Below the pieces are notes generated by a model, which saw only the letters and a list, made by a program, of their open reading frames with translations, had not been told where the DNA came from and made no database searches. A DNA stretch of 64,000 nucleotides from Micromonospora sp. MW-13 (GTDB lineage: Bacteria > Actinomycetota > Actinomycetes > Mycobacteriales > Micromonosporaceae). Where the stretch lies: positions 23,913 to 87,912 of the forward strand of contig NZ_QKKX01000046.1 in NCBI RefSeq assembly GCF_003434305.1, given 5' to 3'. Both the position numbers and the translations under genes were made by a program. Shown one piece after another: positions 27,419 to 36,488 of the stretch (positions are counted from its first letter, which is position 1; each line of letters begins with the position of its first letter).

Positions 27419-28624
27419 TTACCGTGGCACGAGACGGACCGGCATCGATTCGAATCCCCAGACTAGATTGGAGGTGAGGCGCTGCGGTTGGCCGGCCAGT
27501 TCGGCATGGTCCGTGCGACGGACCAGTTCCTCGAAGAACACCTCCATCTCGGTGACCGCCAGTGGACCACCGAGGCAGAAGTGGGGGCCGTGGCCGAAGG
27601 AGAAGTGACGGTTCGGTGAGCGTGTGATGTCGAACGTCTCCGGATCGACGAAGGCTTTGGGATCGCGGTTCACCGCCGGCAGCCACACGGCCAGCTGGTC
27701 GCCGCTGCTGATGGCGTGGCCGCCGATCTCGGTGTCCCGCACCGCGGTCCGGCGTACGTGCAGCACCGGGCTGGCGTATCGCAGGATCTCCTGGACCGCG
27801 GACGGCACGTAGCTCCTGTCGACCTGGAGTGCTCGCCACGAGTCTGGATTGTCGATCAGCGCCAGGAGTCCACCAACGGTGCCGTGCCGGGTCGTCTCGT
27901 TGCCCCCCGAGAGGAGACCGGTGCAGTTGAGGAACACCTCCTCGTCGGTCAGTGGCGCTCCGTCGATCTGCCCGTTGACCAGCGCGCTGGTCACGTCGTT
28001 GCCCGGGCTTCGTCGGCGCTGTCTGGCCAGGTCGTCGTAGTAGAGGAAAATGTCGGTGTACGCCTCCCTCATCTGCTCGACGCTGGTGTGCGGATCGTTC
28101 CCGAAAGCGGTCGCGGTCAGCCGCAGCATCAGGTCCCAGTCACTTTTCGGTACGCCGAGCATGTCGCAGATGACCGCCACCGGCAATCGTGCCGCCACGT
28201 CGGTGAAGTCGCAGACGTCCTGGTCGTAGGCCAGGTCCAAAGCCTCCGTCACCACCTCTCGCATCGTGTCCCGCAGCCGTGCCACCGTCCGGGGTGTGTA
28301 CGTCGAGTTGATGATCCGCTTGATCGCGCCGTGTCGGGGCGGGTCGGTGACGATGAGCATCTTGCCGGCCGCGGCCTCCGCAGCGGGCTGATCGCTGCCG
28401 AGACGCATCCCCTTCCCGGAGACGAACGTCGACGGGTCGGTCAGGACCCGGGTGGCGGGCTCATGCTCCAGGACGGACCAGAACGCACCCCGATCGCTGA
28501 CCGGCGTGTAGAACACGGGGGTTTGTGCTCGGAGCATCGTCCACAGGGGTACCGGGTCGACGGCCCGGTAGAGCTCGGGATCCGACAGGTCGGGCAGCTG
28601 GCTCTCGAGATCACTGCTGGGCAT
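27419..28624 (-). CDS. Cytochrome P450
   Basis: 401 residues from the ATG at 28624, preceded by AAGGG; an in-frame TTG at 28633 also exists. The haem-binding loop is FSFGHGPHFCLGGPLA with the thiolate cysteine. The I-helix reads SGGNETTRHG: an asparagine replaces the usual Ala/Gly-x-D/H-E-T acid, and E-T-T is kept. The K-helix E-x-x-R is in QEILRYASP. It resembles bacterial class I P450s that hydroxylate carrier-bound amino acids or peptide products, and needs a ferredoxin from elsewhere. It is convergent with NRPS2 and separated by about 700 bases from the rest of the minus-strand operon, with repeat copies on both sides, so it may have been inserted separately. Confidence 0.92.
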   Translation of the reverse strand: MPSSDLESQLPDLSDPELYRAVDPVPLWTMLRAQTPVFYTPVSDRGAFWSVLEHEPATRVLTDPSTFVSGKGMRLGSDQPAAEAAAGKMLIVTDPPRHGAIKRIINSTYTPRTVARLRDTMREVVTEALDLAYDQDVCDFTDVAARLPVAVICDMLGVPKSDWDLMLRLTATAFGNDPHTSVEQMREAYTDIFLYYDDLARQRRRSPGNDVTSALVNGQIDGAPLTDEEVFLNCTGLLSGGNETTRHGTVGGLLALIDNPDSWRALQVDRSYVPSAVQEILRYASPVLHVRRTAVRDTEIGGHAISSGDQLAVWLPAVNRDPKAFVDPETFDITRSPNRHFSFGHGPHFCLGGPLAVTEMEVFFEELVRRTDHAELAGQPQRLTSNLVWGFESMPVRLVPR

Positions 28625-29069
28625 GAGGTTCAACCCTTACTTGTAGCTGGATCAGGGTTTGCTGGGCGGTGGGCCCGCCGGCGGGCGCGTCCGGTGTCAA
28701 GCAGGACGGCTACGGGACGTGAATTCGCCTGTGCAAGGCCGACTCCTGCCGATTGGCCGCACACCTTGGCCGACCAATCGAATGTGCCGTCGTCCATCAA
28801 TGGCTGGTCAGGGGTAGTGTGCCCGAGAAGCGCAGGAATCGGTGATAAGCAAGAACGGTCCGGGGCGCTCCGTGGTCACAGATTGGCGTCCGGCCTGCTC
28901 GCATCGAGCCGGAGACGTTGGTGATCGATCTTAGATTCAGATCGACATGAGTGGTAGTGACGAACATCACGCGCCATGTAGTGACCTGGCAGTGATGAAG
29001 CTAAAAGTGTTTGTGGATTCACGCATCGACTCACGCCTTTTGATTTATCCGTGCTATTCTGAGCACTTT
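28625..29069. other. Intergenic stretch upstream of the P450 gene
   Basis: About 445 bases with no supported gene. It becomes visibly richer in A and T from about 28915 to 29070 (for example GATTTATCCGTGCTATTCTG), unlike its surroundings, which suggests promoter DNA or foreign sequence. A short inverted pair GATC-N-GATC spans about 28922-28945. The P450 promoter must be here; no operator could be assigned. Confidence 0.4.
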
Positions 29070-29128
29070 TCATCGTGTGTTTGGGCTGGCCTGGACGTGA
29101 GGTAGGGCGAGGATGGCCTGGACGATCG

Positions 29129-29184
29129 TGGTGGCGGTTGACGGTCTTCCGGCGGCGGGACAGCCGGGGCCGGTGCGGGCGGCG
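29129..29184 (+). repeat. Degenerate repeat, copy 2 (right of the P450 gene)
   Basis: Second copy of the sequence at 27341-27397 (GTGGTGGCGGTTGACGGTCT here), in the same orientation and about 1.8 kb away across the P450 gene. Confidence 0.5.
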
Positions 29185-29267
29185 GTCAGGTCGTGCACTG
29201 CGCCGGGCAGGGTGGGCGAGGCGAGGCGAGGCCCAACAGTGCGACCGCGGCCGGGTGAGACAGCACA

Positions 29268-29326
29268 GCGAGGCTCCCGGTTGGGGCATCGGACCTTGGT
29301 CGACCGCTGCCTCACCGGGAGCCTCG
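29268..29326 (-). terminator. Hairpin directly after the racemase gene
   Basis: A perfect 13-base inverted repeat (29269-29281 with 29314-29326) lies next to the TAG stop at 29329-29331 on the minus strand. It probably terminates the long minus-strand operon, and it is also the leader hairpin of the IS-like remnant. No U-run is present. Confidence 0.5.
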
Positions 29327-29328
29327 TC

Positions 29329-30099
29329 CTATGCCGGCAAAGCCTCTCCGCACGTACCGTGAACAGGCCCGTCACGATGAAAGGCCGCACTGATCGCGGC
29401 AATCGCTGCCGCTGCGATCGCGTCGGTAATCGATACGACTGTGGCGTCCGGTCCGTCCGGCGTCCACAGCAGCGGTAGCTCGGTGCAACCGAGCAGGGAG
29501 GTGAACCCACGTCCGCGGTAGCGGCGGATGAGCTCGTCGAGAACGTTCACCTCGGCCGGACCGGTCCGGCCGCTCTTCACCGCGGTGATGAGCCGGTCCA
29601 GGGTTTCCTGCTCCGCGCTCGTCGGGTAGTGCAGCTCGACATCGTCCGGCCACGAAGGTTCGTACAGGCGTTGCCGCCGAGTCGGTGACGTGCAGAACAC
29701 CACGCACCGGGTGGCACCGCGGACGGACAGTTCCCGCGTGGCCGCCCGCAGCCCATCGACGATGGTGGCGCCGGTCCGCTCCTGGATGTCCACCCGGTAG
29801 GCGTGTGTTGTCGCCGAAGCGAGTGCCAGCACTGTGCATCCGAGTGACTGCAGGGACCTGGTCGCCGCGACCAGGTGGGGGAGAGGCGATTCGACACCGG
29901 GCACCCCACTGAGATGCCCGATCCGGCTGGGAAACGGCCAACTGAGCAGGACGGCGGAGAAGTGACCCTGGTCCGTCTCGGCTGAGGTCAACCGGACGAA
30001 CCGCTCGTACAGGTGAGCTCCGGCCAGCGGCCCGAGGCCGCCGACGATCCCGGCGACCGGAGCGGTCCGGATGCCGGTGCCATTGTTCAGACCCGGCAT
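29329..30099 (-). CDS. Aspartate/glutamate racemase family protein
   Basis: 256 residues from the ATG at 30099, starting four bases past the MFS stop. Family features are GIVGGLGPLAGAHLYERFV at the N-terminus and the C-terminal catalytic cysteine in SLLGCTELPLL. The position of the first catalytic cysteine (usually C-N-T-x-H) reads LASATTHAYR, so there Thr/Ser replaces Cys. Single-cysteine members with threonine are known, for example the E. coli L-Asp/Glu racemase that uses a Thr/Cys pair, so it may still be active, perhaps with one-sided preference. It is probably the supplier of a D-acidic or related amino acid for the peptide. Last gene of the long operon. Confidence 0.82.
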   Translation of the reverse strand: MPGLNNGTGIRTAPVAGIVGGLGPLAGAHLYERFVRLTSAETDQGHFSAVLLSWPFPSRIGHLSGVPGVESPLPHLVAATRSLQSLGCTVLALASATTHAYRVDIQERTGATIVDGLRAATRELSVRGATRCVVFCTSPTRRQRLYEPSWPDDVELHYPTSAEQETLDRLITAVKSGRTGPAEVNVLDELIRRYRGRGFTSLLGCTELPLLWTPDGPDATVVSITDAIAAAAIAAISAAFHRDGPVHGTCGEALPA

Positions 30100-30103
30100 C
30101 GCT

Positions 30104-31384
30104 TCACTGCTTCTCCTGCGGATCCGTTCGTGACCCGCTCGGTGTCGCATCTATTTCCCGCCACACTTTGAAGGGCACGAGGCTGAACGTCGCCACCGCG
30201 TAGACACAGGCGAAGATGAGGAGGGTGCCGGTCAGGCCGGCGTAGGAGATGAGACCGCCTCCGACGATCGGGCCGAGTGGAACCATCGCGAAGGCTGCGG
30301 CGGATATCGCGCCCAGCCCCCGGGCACGCATGTTCTCCGGAATCCGGTGGTACTGCGCGGTGCGCAGGATCGGATTGATCATCCCGGCGCAGAACCCGGT
30401 CGCCGCGACCACTATGAAGATCAACGGCAGGGCGGGTTCCGCGGCAAGCACGAGACAGCGGGGCAGCCCGACCAGCATGAAGACCACGGTGAAAAGCAGC
30501 CTGCGGGGCAGCCGATGGGCCACGGCGCCAAAGGCGATACCACCGGCAACTCCGGCGACCGCCGAGGTGCCGATGAGCAGGCCGACTGCGCCCGCACCCG
30601 ACAGCACCTCATCGCCATACACCGGTAGCACCACGCTGACGTAGGCCACATCGAGCATGTTCGTCACGGCCAGGAGCAACGCGATCGAGCGCAGCAACCG
30701 ATCCCGCCACAGGAAGGTAAAACCCTGCAGCAGGCCCGCCAGATAGGATTCCCTGGTCGCGGCGGGTTTGGACCGCGGCGCTCCGGAAACGGCGACGATC
30801 AACGCCGCCAGCACGAAGGTTCCCGCGTCCACCAGCAACACGTTGACCGGACCGATCAGCGCTATCAGGACACCGGCAAGCGGAGCACCAGCCATTCGCG
30901 CCCCGCGTTCGACCACCTCCAGCACGCTCGACGCCCGTTCGATGCTCATTCCGGACCGTTGCGCCAACGCGGGCAACAATGCCTCGCGTGCGGCGTTGCC
31001 CGGTACGTCGAAAGCGGCCCCGAGGAAGACGAGGGCGAGCAGCGTCGGGAACGTCAGCATACCCGCGATGTGCAGGAGCGGGATCAGAGCCACCATCGCC
31101 GCGCCGAAGAGGTCGGCGATGACGCTCGCCCGGCGGTAGCCGATTCGGTCGACCAGGACGCCGCCGAAGGTCATGGACAGCAGGATCGGCAGGAACGACG
31201 CCGCCGCCGCGATGCCCGTCTGCGTGGCACTTCCCGTCGTCTCGAGCACGAACCACGGCACCGCGAGATAGGTCATCGAGTTGCCGGCGAGTGAGATGCC
31301 GTGTGCGGTCAGCACCGCGTACAGCGGGTACTGGCTTCGTCCTGCCACACGCGTGCCAGGTGCGCTGGGGGTCGCGTCCATCAT
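30104..31384 (-). CDS. MFS transporter (putative peptide exporter)
   Basis: 426 residues with about twelve hydrophobic segments. The loop GGVLVDRIGYRRASVIADLF between helices 2 and 3 is a typical major-facilitator motif A, and the mid-protein loop LPRRLLFTVVFMLVG continues the pattern. It belongs with the macrolide/multidrug exporter-like MFS proteins. The start ATGATG overlaps the stop of the upstream NRPS gene (TGA) by four bases with AAGGA upstream, which ties it to the biosynthetic operon. Likely role: export of the finished peptide, giving part of self-protection. Confidence 0.9.
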   Translation of the reverse strand: MMDATPSAPGTRVAGRSQYPLYAVLTAHGISLAGNSMTYLAVPWFVLETTGSATQTGIAAAASFLPILLSMTFGGVLVDRIGYRRASVIADLFGAAMVALIPLLHIAGMLTFPTLLALVFLGAAFDVPGNAAREALLPALAQRSGMSIERASSVLEVVERGARMAGAPLAGVLIALIGPVNVLLVDAGTFVLAALIVAVSGAPRSKPAATRESYLAGLLQGFTFLWRDRLLRSIALLLAVTNMLDVAYVSVVLPVYGDEVLSGAGAVGLLIGTSAVAGVAGGIAFGAVAHRLPRRLLFTVVFMLVGLPRCLVLAAEPALPLIFIVVAATGFCAGMINPILRTAQYHRIPENMRARGLGAISAAAFAMVPLGPIVGGGLISYAGLTGTLLIFACVYAVATFSLVPFKVWREIDATPSGSRTDPQEKQ

Positions 31385-34300
31385 GAGTCCTTCGAGAACA
31401 CGGAAATCGGTAGGTCGGCGCGGTTGTCGTCGCCGTCGCCGTCGAGCACGGAATCGATCAGCCGGTCGACAGTTCGCACGGTCGAATCCGCCCATTCCGG
31501 GTCGAACAGCACGCTGTCGTACACGAAGTGCAGATCGATGTCCGAGGGGCGCTGGGTGACGAACAGTGCGATCGGATAGCGCGACCAGGCGTCGGGCGGA
31601 TCGACCGGGGTGATCGTGAGCCCGGGAATCCCGCCGCCGTCGTCGGGCGCTTCCTGCATGTTGAACAGCGCCTGTGCGAGGTGAACGTCCGAAGTGAACT
31701 CCGCCAGGCTGCCGCGCAGACTCTCCAGTGGCGGCTCGGCGTGCGCGAAACCGTCGAGCAGACTGGCCCGGACCCGCGCCAACAGTTCGGACAACGTCAG
31801 ATCCGCCGTGACGTCGGCGCGTATCAGCAGTGTGTTCGCCACGAAGCCGATCATGTCCTTGCGCTCGGGACGAGCACGGTTCGCCACCGGCGTCGCGACG
31901 TGGAAAGCCTCCTGGCCGAAAGCAAGGAACAACGCGGCCTGGAACACGGCCATCAGCAGCATGGACGGCGTTGCCTGGGAGCGGGCTGCCAGCCGCAGCA
32001 AGTTCCGGGTTCGTTGCTCACCCAGCGGTTTCGCGCGGTGCCGTCGGCGCTGATACCGGTCCTCGGTGAAGGGGTACCCGTCCGGCAGCCTGATCAGCGG
32101 AACCGCTTCGGCCAACTGGTTGCGCCAGTAGGTGATGTCGGAATCCCAGGTCCCCGCTTCGAGTTGCGCACGCTGCCAGGTGGCGAAGTCCGGGTACTGA
32201 AGTGGCACGGGGGTCAGCGGCGACGGCAGCCCGGACGAGAATGCCCGATACAACTCGGTCAACTCTCGGTAGTAGTTCCCCATCGAGTGACCGTCGAACA
32301 CGATGTGGTGCGCCACCAGGAAGAAGACGTGCTCCTGACGGGACAGGCGGATCAGACCGGTCCGCCACAGTGGTCCGTTCGCGAGATCGAAACCCCGTTG
32401 CACCACGGCGTGGATGCGCTCGGTCAACATGCTTTGCGGCTCGGTACCGAGATCGTCAACGGACAGGGCGGTCGGTGCGGGTGGGTGCAGGCGGACCGTC
32501 GGTTCGCCGTCCAGGTCGGGGAACACCGTGCGGAGCGCTTCGTGGCGGCGGACGATCTCCGTGATGGCGTCGGTGAGTGCGGCGATGTCCAGGTCACCAC
32601 AAATGCGGAAGATGCCCGCCACGTTGTAGCAGGCGTTGCCGGGGGCGAGGTGGCGGTCGACGTGCCAGATGTGCGACTGGGACGGCGAAAGCCGTGGACT
32701 GCCGTCCGGCGACGGACACACAGGCGTACGGGTGTGGTCGCCGGTCGTCCGCCCGACGAACTCGGCCATGGCCGCCACGGTCGGCGCGTCGAACACCGCC
32801 CGCAGGGGTATCTCGGTGCCCAGCACGTCGGAGATCCGGGCGGCCAGGCGCATGGCGAGCAGGGAGTGCCCACCGAGGTCGAAGAAGCTGTCGTGGACGC
32901 CCACCACGGTCGCGTCCAGCACCTCGGTCCAGACCGCGATCAGGGCATCCTCAAGCGGATCGCTCGCGGCGGTCGGCGCATCGAGCAGCGCGGACCGTTC
33001 CGCCGGAGGTTCGGGCAGTGCCTGACGATCGAGCTTGCCGGTTCGGTTGTGAGGCAGGGCGTCCATCGACACGAACGTCGTTGGTATCGAGTGGTCCGGC
33101 AGTGCGCTGGCCAAGCTTGCCCGCAGATCGCCGATGGTCGGCTGCGGGGTCGTGTCCGACCAGGCCACGTAGGCCACAAGCGTGGCGTCCCATACCCGGC
33201 ACGCCGCTTCCCTGACCGCGGGCAGGGCGGACAAGGCGGCCTCGACCTCGCCGAGTTCCACGCGCTGACCGCGAATCTTGACCTGGTTGTCCGTCCTGCC
33301 AAGGAACTCCAGAAATCCGTCCGCACCCACCCGTGCCGTATCGCCCGTGCGGTACATCCGCTCGCCTGGGCGGCCGAAGGGATTCGGCACGAAGCGTTCC
33401 GCGGTGATGCCGGGGCGATGCCAGTACCCTTGGGTCAGCCCCGCCCCGCCGATGTACACCTCCCCGGATTGACCGACCGGGACCAGATTCAGCAACCGGT
33501 CGAGTAGCTGTACGGACACACCGGTGATCGGCTGCCCGATCGGCACGTCGGTGCCGATCGTCTCCCCGGGTATCTCATACGCGGTGGCCGTCATCGTGCA
33601 TTCGCTTGGCCCGTACATGTTGACGATCTTCGCGTTCACGAAGACGCGCCGCAACGCGGCGACATCCGCGTGGTGCAGCTTCTCCCCGCTGACCAGGATC
33701 ACCCGAACCGCTGGAACGGTGGTGTCCAGCCTGTCCGCCTCCCGGACGAGTTCACGCACCAGCGAGGGCACGACCGCGAGGACGGCGGTCACACCGGCGT
33801 CCACGATCACCCGCAACGCCGCAGCGGCGTCCCGGCCGCCTTTCGGCGTGATCACGGTGCGGGCACCTACCGTGAGCGGGAAGAACATGTCGCGCAGCGA
33901 CGCGTCGAACGAGACCGCGGCGAGCTGGACCACCAGGTCGTCAGCGTCGATGTACCGCTCAAGGCACAGATTGTCGAAGTAGTTCAGCACGCCGCCGTGC
34001 ATGCCGGCGATTCCCTTGGGTGTTCCGCTGGAACCCGAGGTGAAGTAGACGTAGGCGATGTCGTCCGGCTGGACCGACGGCGGGCTACCGATGGCGGGAT
34101 CGTCCTGCGCGGACAACATGGCAGCGAGGTCGAGCCACGTTGTCACCTCGGGAAGCTCCGCCTGCCGGTGATCGGTCACTCCGAGACGCGGCGGATCGGT
34201 CGACAGCATGCGCCGCAACCGATCGAGTGGCTGGTCGGAGTCGAGTGGCACGACAGCCGCTCCCGATTGCCACACCGCCAGTATCGTCGCGACGAGCCAG

Positions 34301-34545
34301 GGAGAACGATCCAGCTGTACGGCAACGAACGTGCCAGGTCCGGCACCGTGCCGTTGGAGCTGGCGCGTGATGCGGTCCGCGGTTTCACCGAGCCGTTGGT
34401 ACGTCCACGAAACGCCGTCGAACAGGACGGCGGGTGCATCGGGCGTACGCGTCGCGCACGCCTTGATCCGGGCGGGTATGCCACCGGTCCACTCACCGAC
34501 CGAGGCGGCGGCTGGCCCTTCTCCCACAGTGTTTCCTCCGGTCAT
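31381..34545 (-). CDS. NRPS A-PCP-C (NRPS3)
   Basis: 1054 residues from the ATG at 34545, overlapping the previous stop by four bases. Adenylation domain about 20-520 (VYFTSGSSGTPKG, NMYGPSECTM, YRTGDTARV, NRTGKLDRQALP), carrier with FFDLGGHSLLAM near 565, condensation domain about 620-1050 (HHIVFDGHS). There is no N-terminal C domain, so it can start a chain or receive a residue through a C domain on another protein. The hand-read code is D-A-R-A-L-S-M-M-T-K: the usual aromatic residue at position 239 is Arg (SFDASLRDMF), and I know no close match. The C domain has a normal active site. Its PCP product is passed on by its own C-terminal C domain. Confidence 0.93.
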   Translation of the reverse strand: MTGGNTVGEGPAAASVGEWTGGIPARIKACATRTPDAPAVLFDGVSWTYQRLGETADRITRQLQRHGAGPGTFVAVQLDRSPWLVATILAVWQSGAAVVPLDSDQPLDRLRRMLSTDPPRLGVTDHRQAELPEVTTWLDLAAMLSAQDDPAIGSPPSVQPDDIAYVYFTSGSSGTPKGIAGMHGGVLNYFDNLCLERYIDADDLVVQLAAVSFDASLRDMFFPLTVGARTVITPKGGRDAAAALRVIVDAGVTAVLAVVPSLVRELVREADRLDTTVPAVRVILVSGEKLHHADVAALRRVFVNAKIVNMYGPSECTMTATAYEIPGETIGTDVPIGQPITGVSVQLLDRLLNLVPVGQSGEVYIGGAGLTQGYWHRPGITAERFVPNPFGRPGERMYRTGDTARVGADGFLEFLGRTDNQVKIRGQRVELGEVEAALSALPAVREAACRVWDATLVAYVAWSDTTPQPTIGDLRASLASALPDHSIPTTFVSMDALPHNRTGKLDRQALPEPPAERSALLDAPTAASDPLEDALIAVWTEVLDATVVGVHDSFFDLGGHSLLAMRLAARISDVLGTEIPLRAVFDAPTVAAMAEFVGRTTGDHTRTPVCPSPDGSPRLSPSQSHIWHVDRHLAPGNACYNVAGIFRICGDLDIAALTDAITEIVRRHEALRTVFPDLDGEPTVRLHPPAPTALSVDDLGTEPQSMLTERIHAVVQRGFDLANGPLWRTGLIRLSRQEHVFFLVAHHIVFDGHSMGNYYRELTELYRAFSSGLPSPLTPVPLQYPDFATWQRAQLEAGTWDSDITYWRNQLAEAVPLIRLPDGYPFTEDRYQRRRHRAKPLGEQRTRNLLRLAARSQATPSMLLMAVFQAALFLAFGQEAFHVATPVANRARPERKDMIGFVANTLLIRADVTADLTLSELLARVRASLLDGFAHAEPPLESLRGSLAEFTSDVHLAQALFNMQEAPDDGGGIPGLTITPVDPPDAWSRYPIALFVTQRPSDIDLHFVYDSVLFDPEWADSTVRTVDRLIDSVLDGDGDDNRADLPISVFSKDS

Positions 34546-36470
34546 GTCCGCGCGGCGGTGTCGCTGGACATCGAAACCTCCTGTAGGAGCTGTTCCGCCG
34601 TCGCGGTGACCTTCCGCCATGTCGGCTCGTCCTGCGCAAGCACGGAACAGAACTCCCGGATGGTCGGCGCCTCGAATACCTGCGTGACCGCCACTTCCAC
34701 GCCGAGCACGGCGTTGACCGCGGCGATGAGCCGCATGGCGCCCAGTGAGTTCCCGCCCGATTCGAAGAAGTTCGCCTCGGTGTCGAAAGCGGTCACGCCG
34801 AGAACGTCCTCCCACAGGCTCACGAGGACTTCCTCGATGGGCGATTCCGGCGTCCTTGGGCCGCTGCGGCGATCCGACCGGGGCGCCGGTTCGGGGAGCG
34901 CGGCACGGTCGACCTTGCCACTGGTCGTGAGGGGCAGGGCGACCAGGATGGACACCACGTCCGGGACCATGTAGCGCGGCACCTTCTCACGGAGGAACTC
35001 CCGCAGGTGATCACCGTCGAGATCCTCCGAACTGGTGGTCACGTAGGCGAAGAGGCGGCGGTCGCCCGCGGGATCGGGACGGGCCACGGCGACGGCGTCC
35101 TTCACGTCCGGGTGCCCGCGCAGCGCGAACTCCACCTCGCCCAGTTCGACCCGGAAGCCCTGAATCTTGACCTGGAAGTCTTTGCGCCCGAGGAACTCTA
35201 TGTTTCCGTCGGGCAGGTAGCGGCCGAGGTCTCCGGTTCGGTAGAGGGCGTCGCCGGTGCGAAAGTCGGTGACGAAGCTCGCCGCCGTGCGTTCCGGATC
35301 ACGCCAGTACCCGGCGCTCACTCCGGTGCCGCCAATGTGCAGTTCGCCCGCCACACCGATCGGGCAGGGCTTGCGGTCGGGGTCCATGACGTAGAACCTC
35401 TGGTTGGCCATCGGCTTTCCGTACGGAATGCTGCGCCAGTCCGGCGCCACCTCACCGATCGGATAGAGAATGGACCAGATGGACCCTTCGGTTGCGCCGC
35501 CCGCGCTCACCACCAGTGCGTCCGGGGCCAGCGCACGAATCCGGTCCGGCAGCGGCAGCGGCAGCCAGTCGCCACTCAGCAGCACCAGACGCAGTGCGGG
35601 CAGTGCCGCCGCATCGCCGCCTCGGCTTCGTGCCAGTTCCGTCACCATGTCCATCAACGCGGGCACGGAGTTCCAGATGGTCACGTCGTGTTTGCTGATC
35701 GTGTCCAGCCAGACCGCCGCGTCCGGCACCGCGGTGTGCGGCGGGAAGACGATGGTCGCCCCGGCACCGAGAGTGCCGAAGATGTCGTAGATGGCCAGAT
35801 CGAACGTGAAGGAGGACACCGCGATCACCCGGTCGCCGGGACGGACCCCGAACCGGGAGTTGATGTCGAGAATCGTGTTCACCGCGCCCCGGTGAGTGAT
35901 CATCACACCCTTCGGCGCACCGGTCGACCCGGAGGTGTAGATGATGTACGCCAGGTCATCGGGCGCCGTGGCGACAGGTGACACCGGACTGTCGCCCGGC
36001 CGCTGTTCGTCGATGCGAACCCGCCGGACGTTCTCCGGCCAGCGCAGGCGTTCGTCCACATCCGCGTGGGTGATCACGCAGCGCGCTTCCGAGTGCTGGA
36101 GCAGATGTGTGATCCGTGCCGCCGGAAAGTCCGGATCGATGGGCACGAAGACAGCGCCCGCACGCAGCGTGGCCAGCGCCGCGACCACCTGCTCCCAGCC
36201 CTTCCGCAGGACGATGGCGACGATGTCGCCGGGTTCCACCCCGCGTGCGATGAGCGCGTTGGCCAAGGCTTCGGCCTGATCGCCGACCTCGCGGTAGGTC
36301 AGCTCCCCGCCGGGGTGAACGATCGCGGGCAGCTCCGGTGCCCGGTCGGCCCACGAGTAGAAGAGCGCGTGGAGGGCCGAGTCGCCGTCAGGAAAGTCGA
36401 CTCGTGTGCTGTTGGCCCGAGCGATCACATCGGAATCGGCCTCGATCGGCGATCCGTCCAGCTCGGCCAT
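34542..36470 (-). CDS. NRPS A-PCP didomain, cysteine-type specificity code (NRPS4)
   Basis: 642 residues; ATG at 36470 with GGAGA six bases upstream. Adenylation domain about 25-520 (YIIYTSGSTGAPKGVMITH, SAGGATEGSIWS, YRTGDLGRYLP, TSGKVDRAALP) and a carrier whose motif is ESGGNSLGAM, with Asn in place of the usual His/Asp before the phosphopantetheine serine. The region FTFDLAIYDIFG is of the kind seen in cysteine-activating domains. The hand-read code is D-L-Y-N-L-S-A-I-W-K, one change from the published cysteine code D-L-Y-N-L-S-L-I-W-K. No heterocyclisation domain accompanies it; the partner C domain would be the orphan at the end of NRPS5, encoded 18 bases upstream. Confidence 0.92.
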   Translation of the reverse strand: MAELDGSPIEADSDVIARANSTRVDFPDGDSALHALFYSWADRAPELPAIVHPGGELTYREVGDQAEALANALIARGVEPGDIVAIVLRKGWEQVVAALATLRAGAVFVPIDPDFPAARITHLLQHSEARCVITHADVDERLRWPENVRRVRIDEQRPGDSPVSPVATAPDDLAYIIYTSGSTGAPKGVMITHRGAVNTILDINSRFGVRPGDRVIAVSSFTFDLAIYDIFGTLGAGATIVFPPHTAVPDAAVWLDTISKHDVTIWNSVPALMDMVTELARSRGGDAAALPALRLVLLSGDWLPLPLPDRIRALAPDALVVSAGGATEGSIWSILYPIGEVAPDWRSIPYGKPMANQRFYVMDPDRKPCPIGVAGELHIGGTGVSAGYWRDPERTAASFVTDFRTGDALYRTGDLGRYLPDGNIEFLGRKDFQVKIQGFRVELGEVEFALRGHPDVKDAVAVARPDPAGDRRLFAYVTTSSEDLDGDHLREFLREKVPRYMVPDVVSILVALPLTTSGKVDRAALPEPAPRSDRRSGPRTPESPIEEVLVSLWEDVLGVTAFDTEANFFESGGNSLGAMRLIAAVNAVLGVEVAVTQVFEAPTIREFCSVLAQDEPTWRKVTATAEQLLQEVSMSSDTAART

Positions 36471-36488
36471 GACTGCTCTCCATCCTGA

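Larger units (their letters stand above)
29070..29327 (-). mobile_element. Decayed insertion-sequence fragment with hairpin leader
   Basis: The right end (29268-29326) is a 13-base inverted repeat, CGAGGCTCCCGGT and its complement, around a loop containing CTTGGTCGA. Related stem-loops occur reversed at 47638-47697 and, in weaker form, at about 48469-48526, both beside transposase fragments. To the left, the minus strand begins TGCTGTCTCACCCG, matching the TGCTGTCTTACCCG that opens the IS5-like fragment at 47700. The rest is too decayed to assign. It also contains repeat copy 2 (29129-29184). The hairpin is two bases past the racemase stop, so it can also act as that operon's terminator. Confidence 0.5.

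Noticed and set aside
31528..33507. 659-codon plus-strand frame within NRPS3
   Set aside because: Shadow of the A-PCP-C gene; no recognisable domain.
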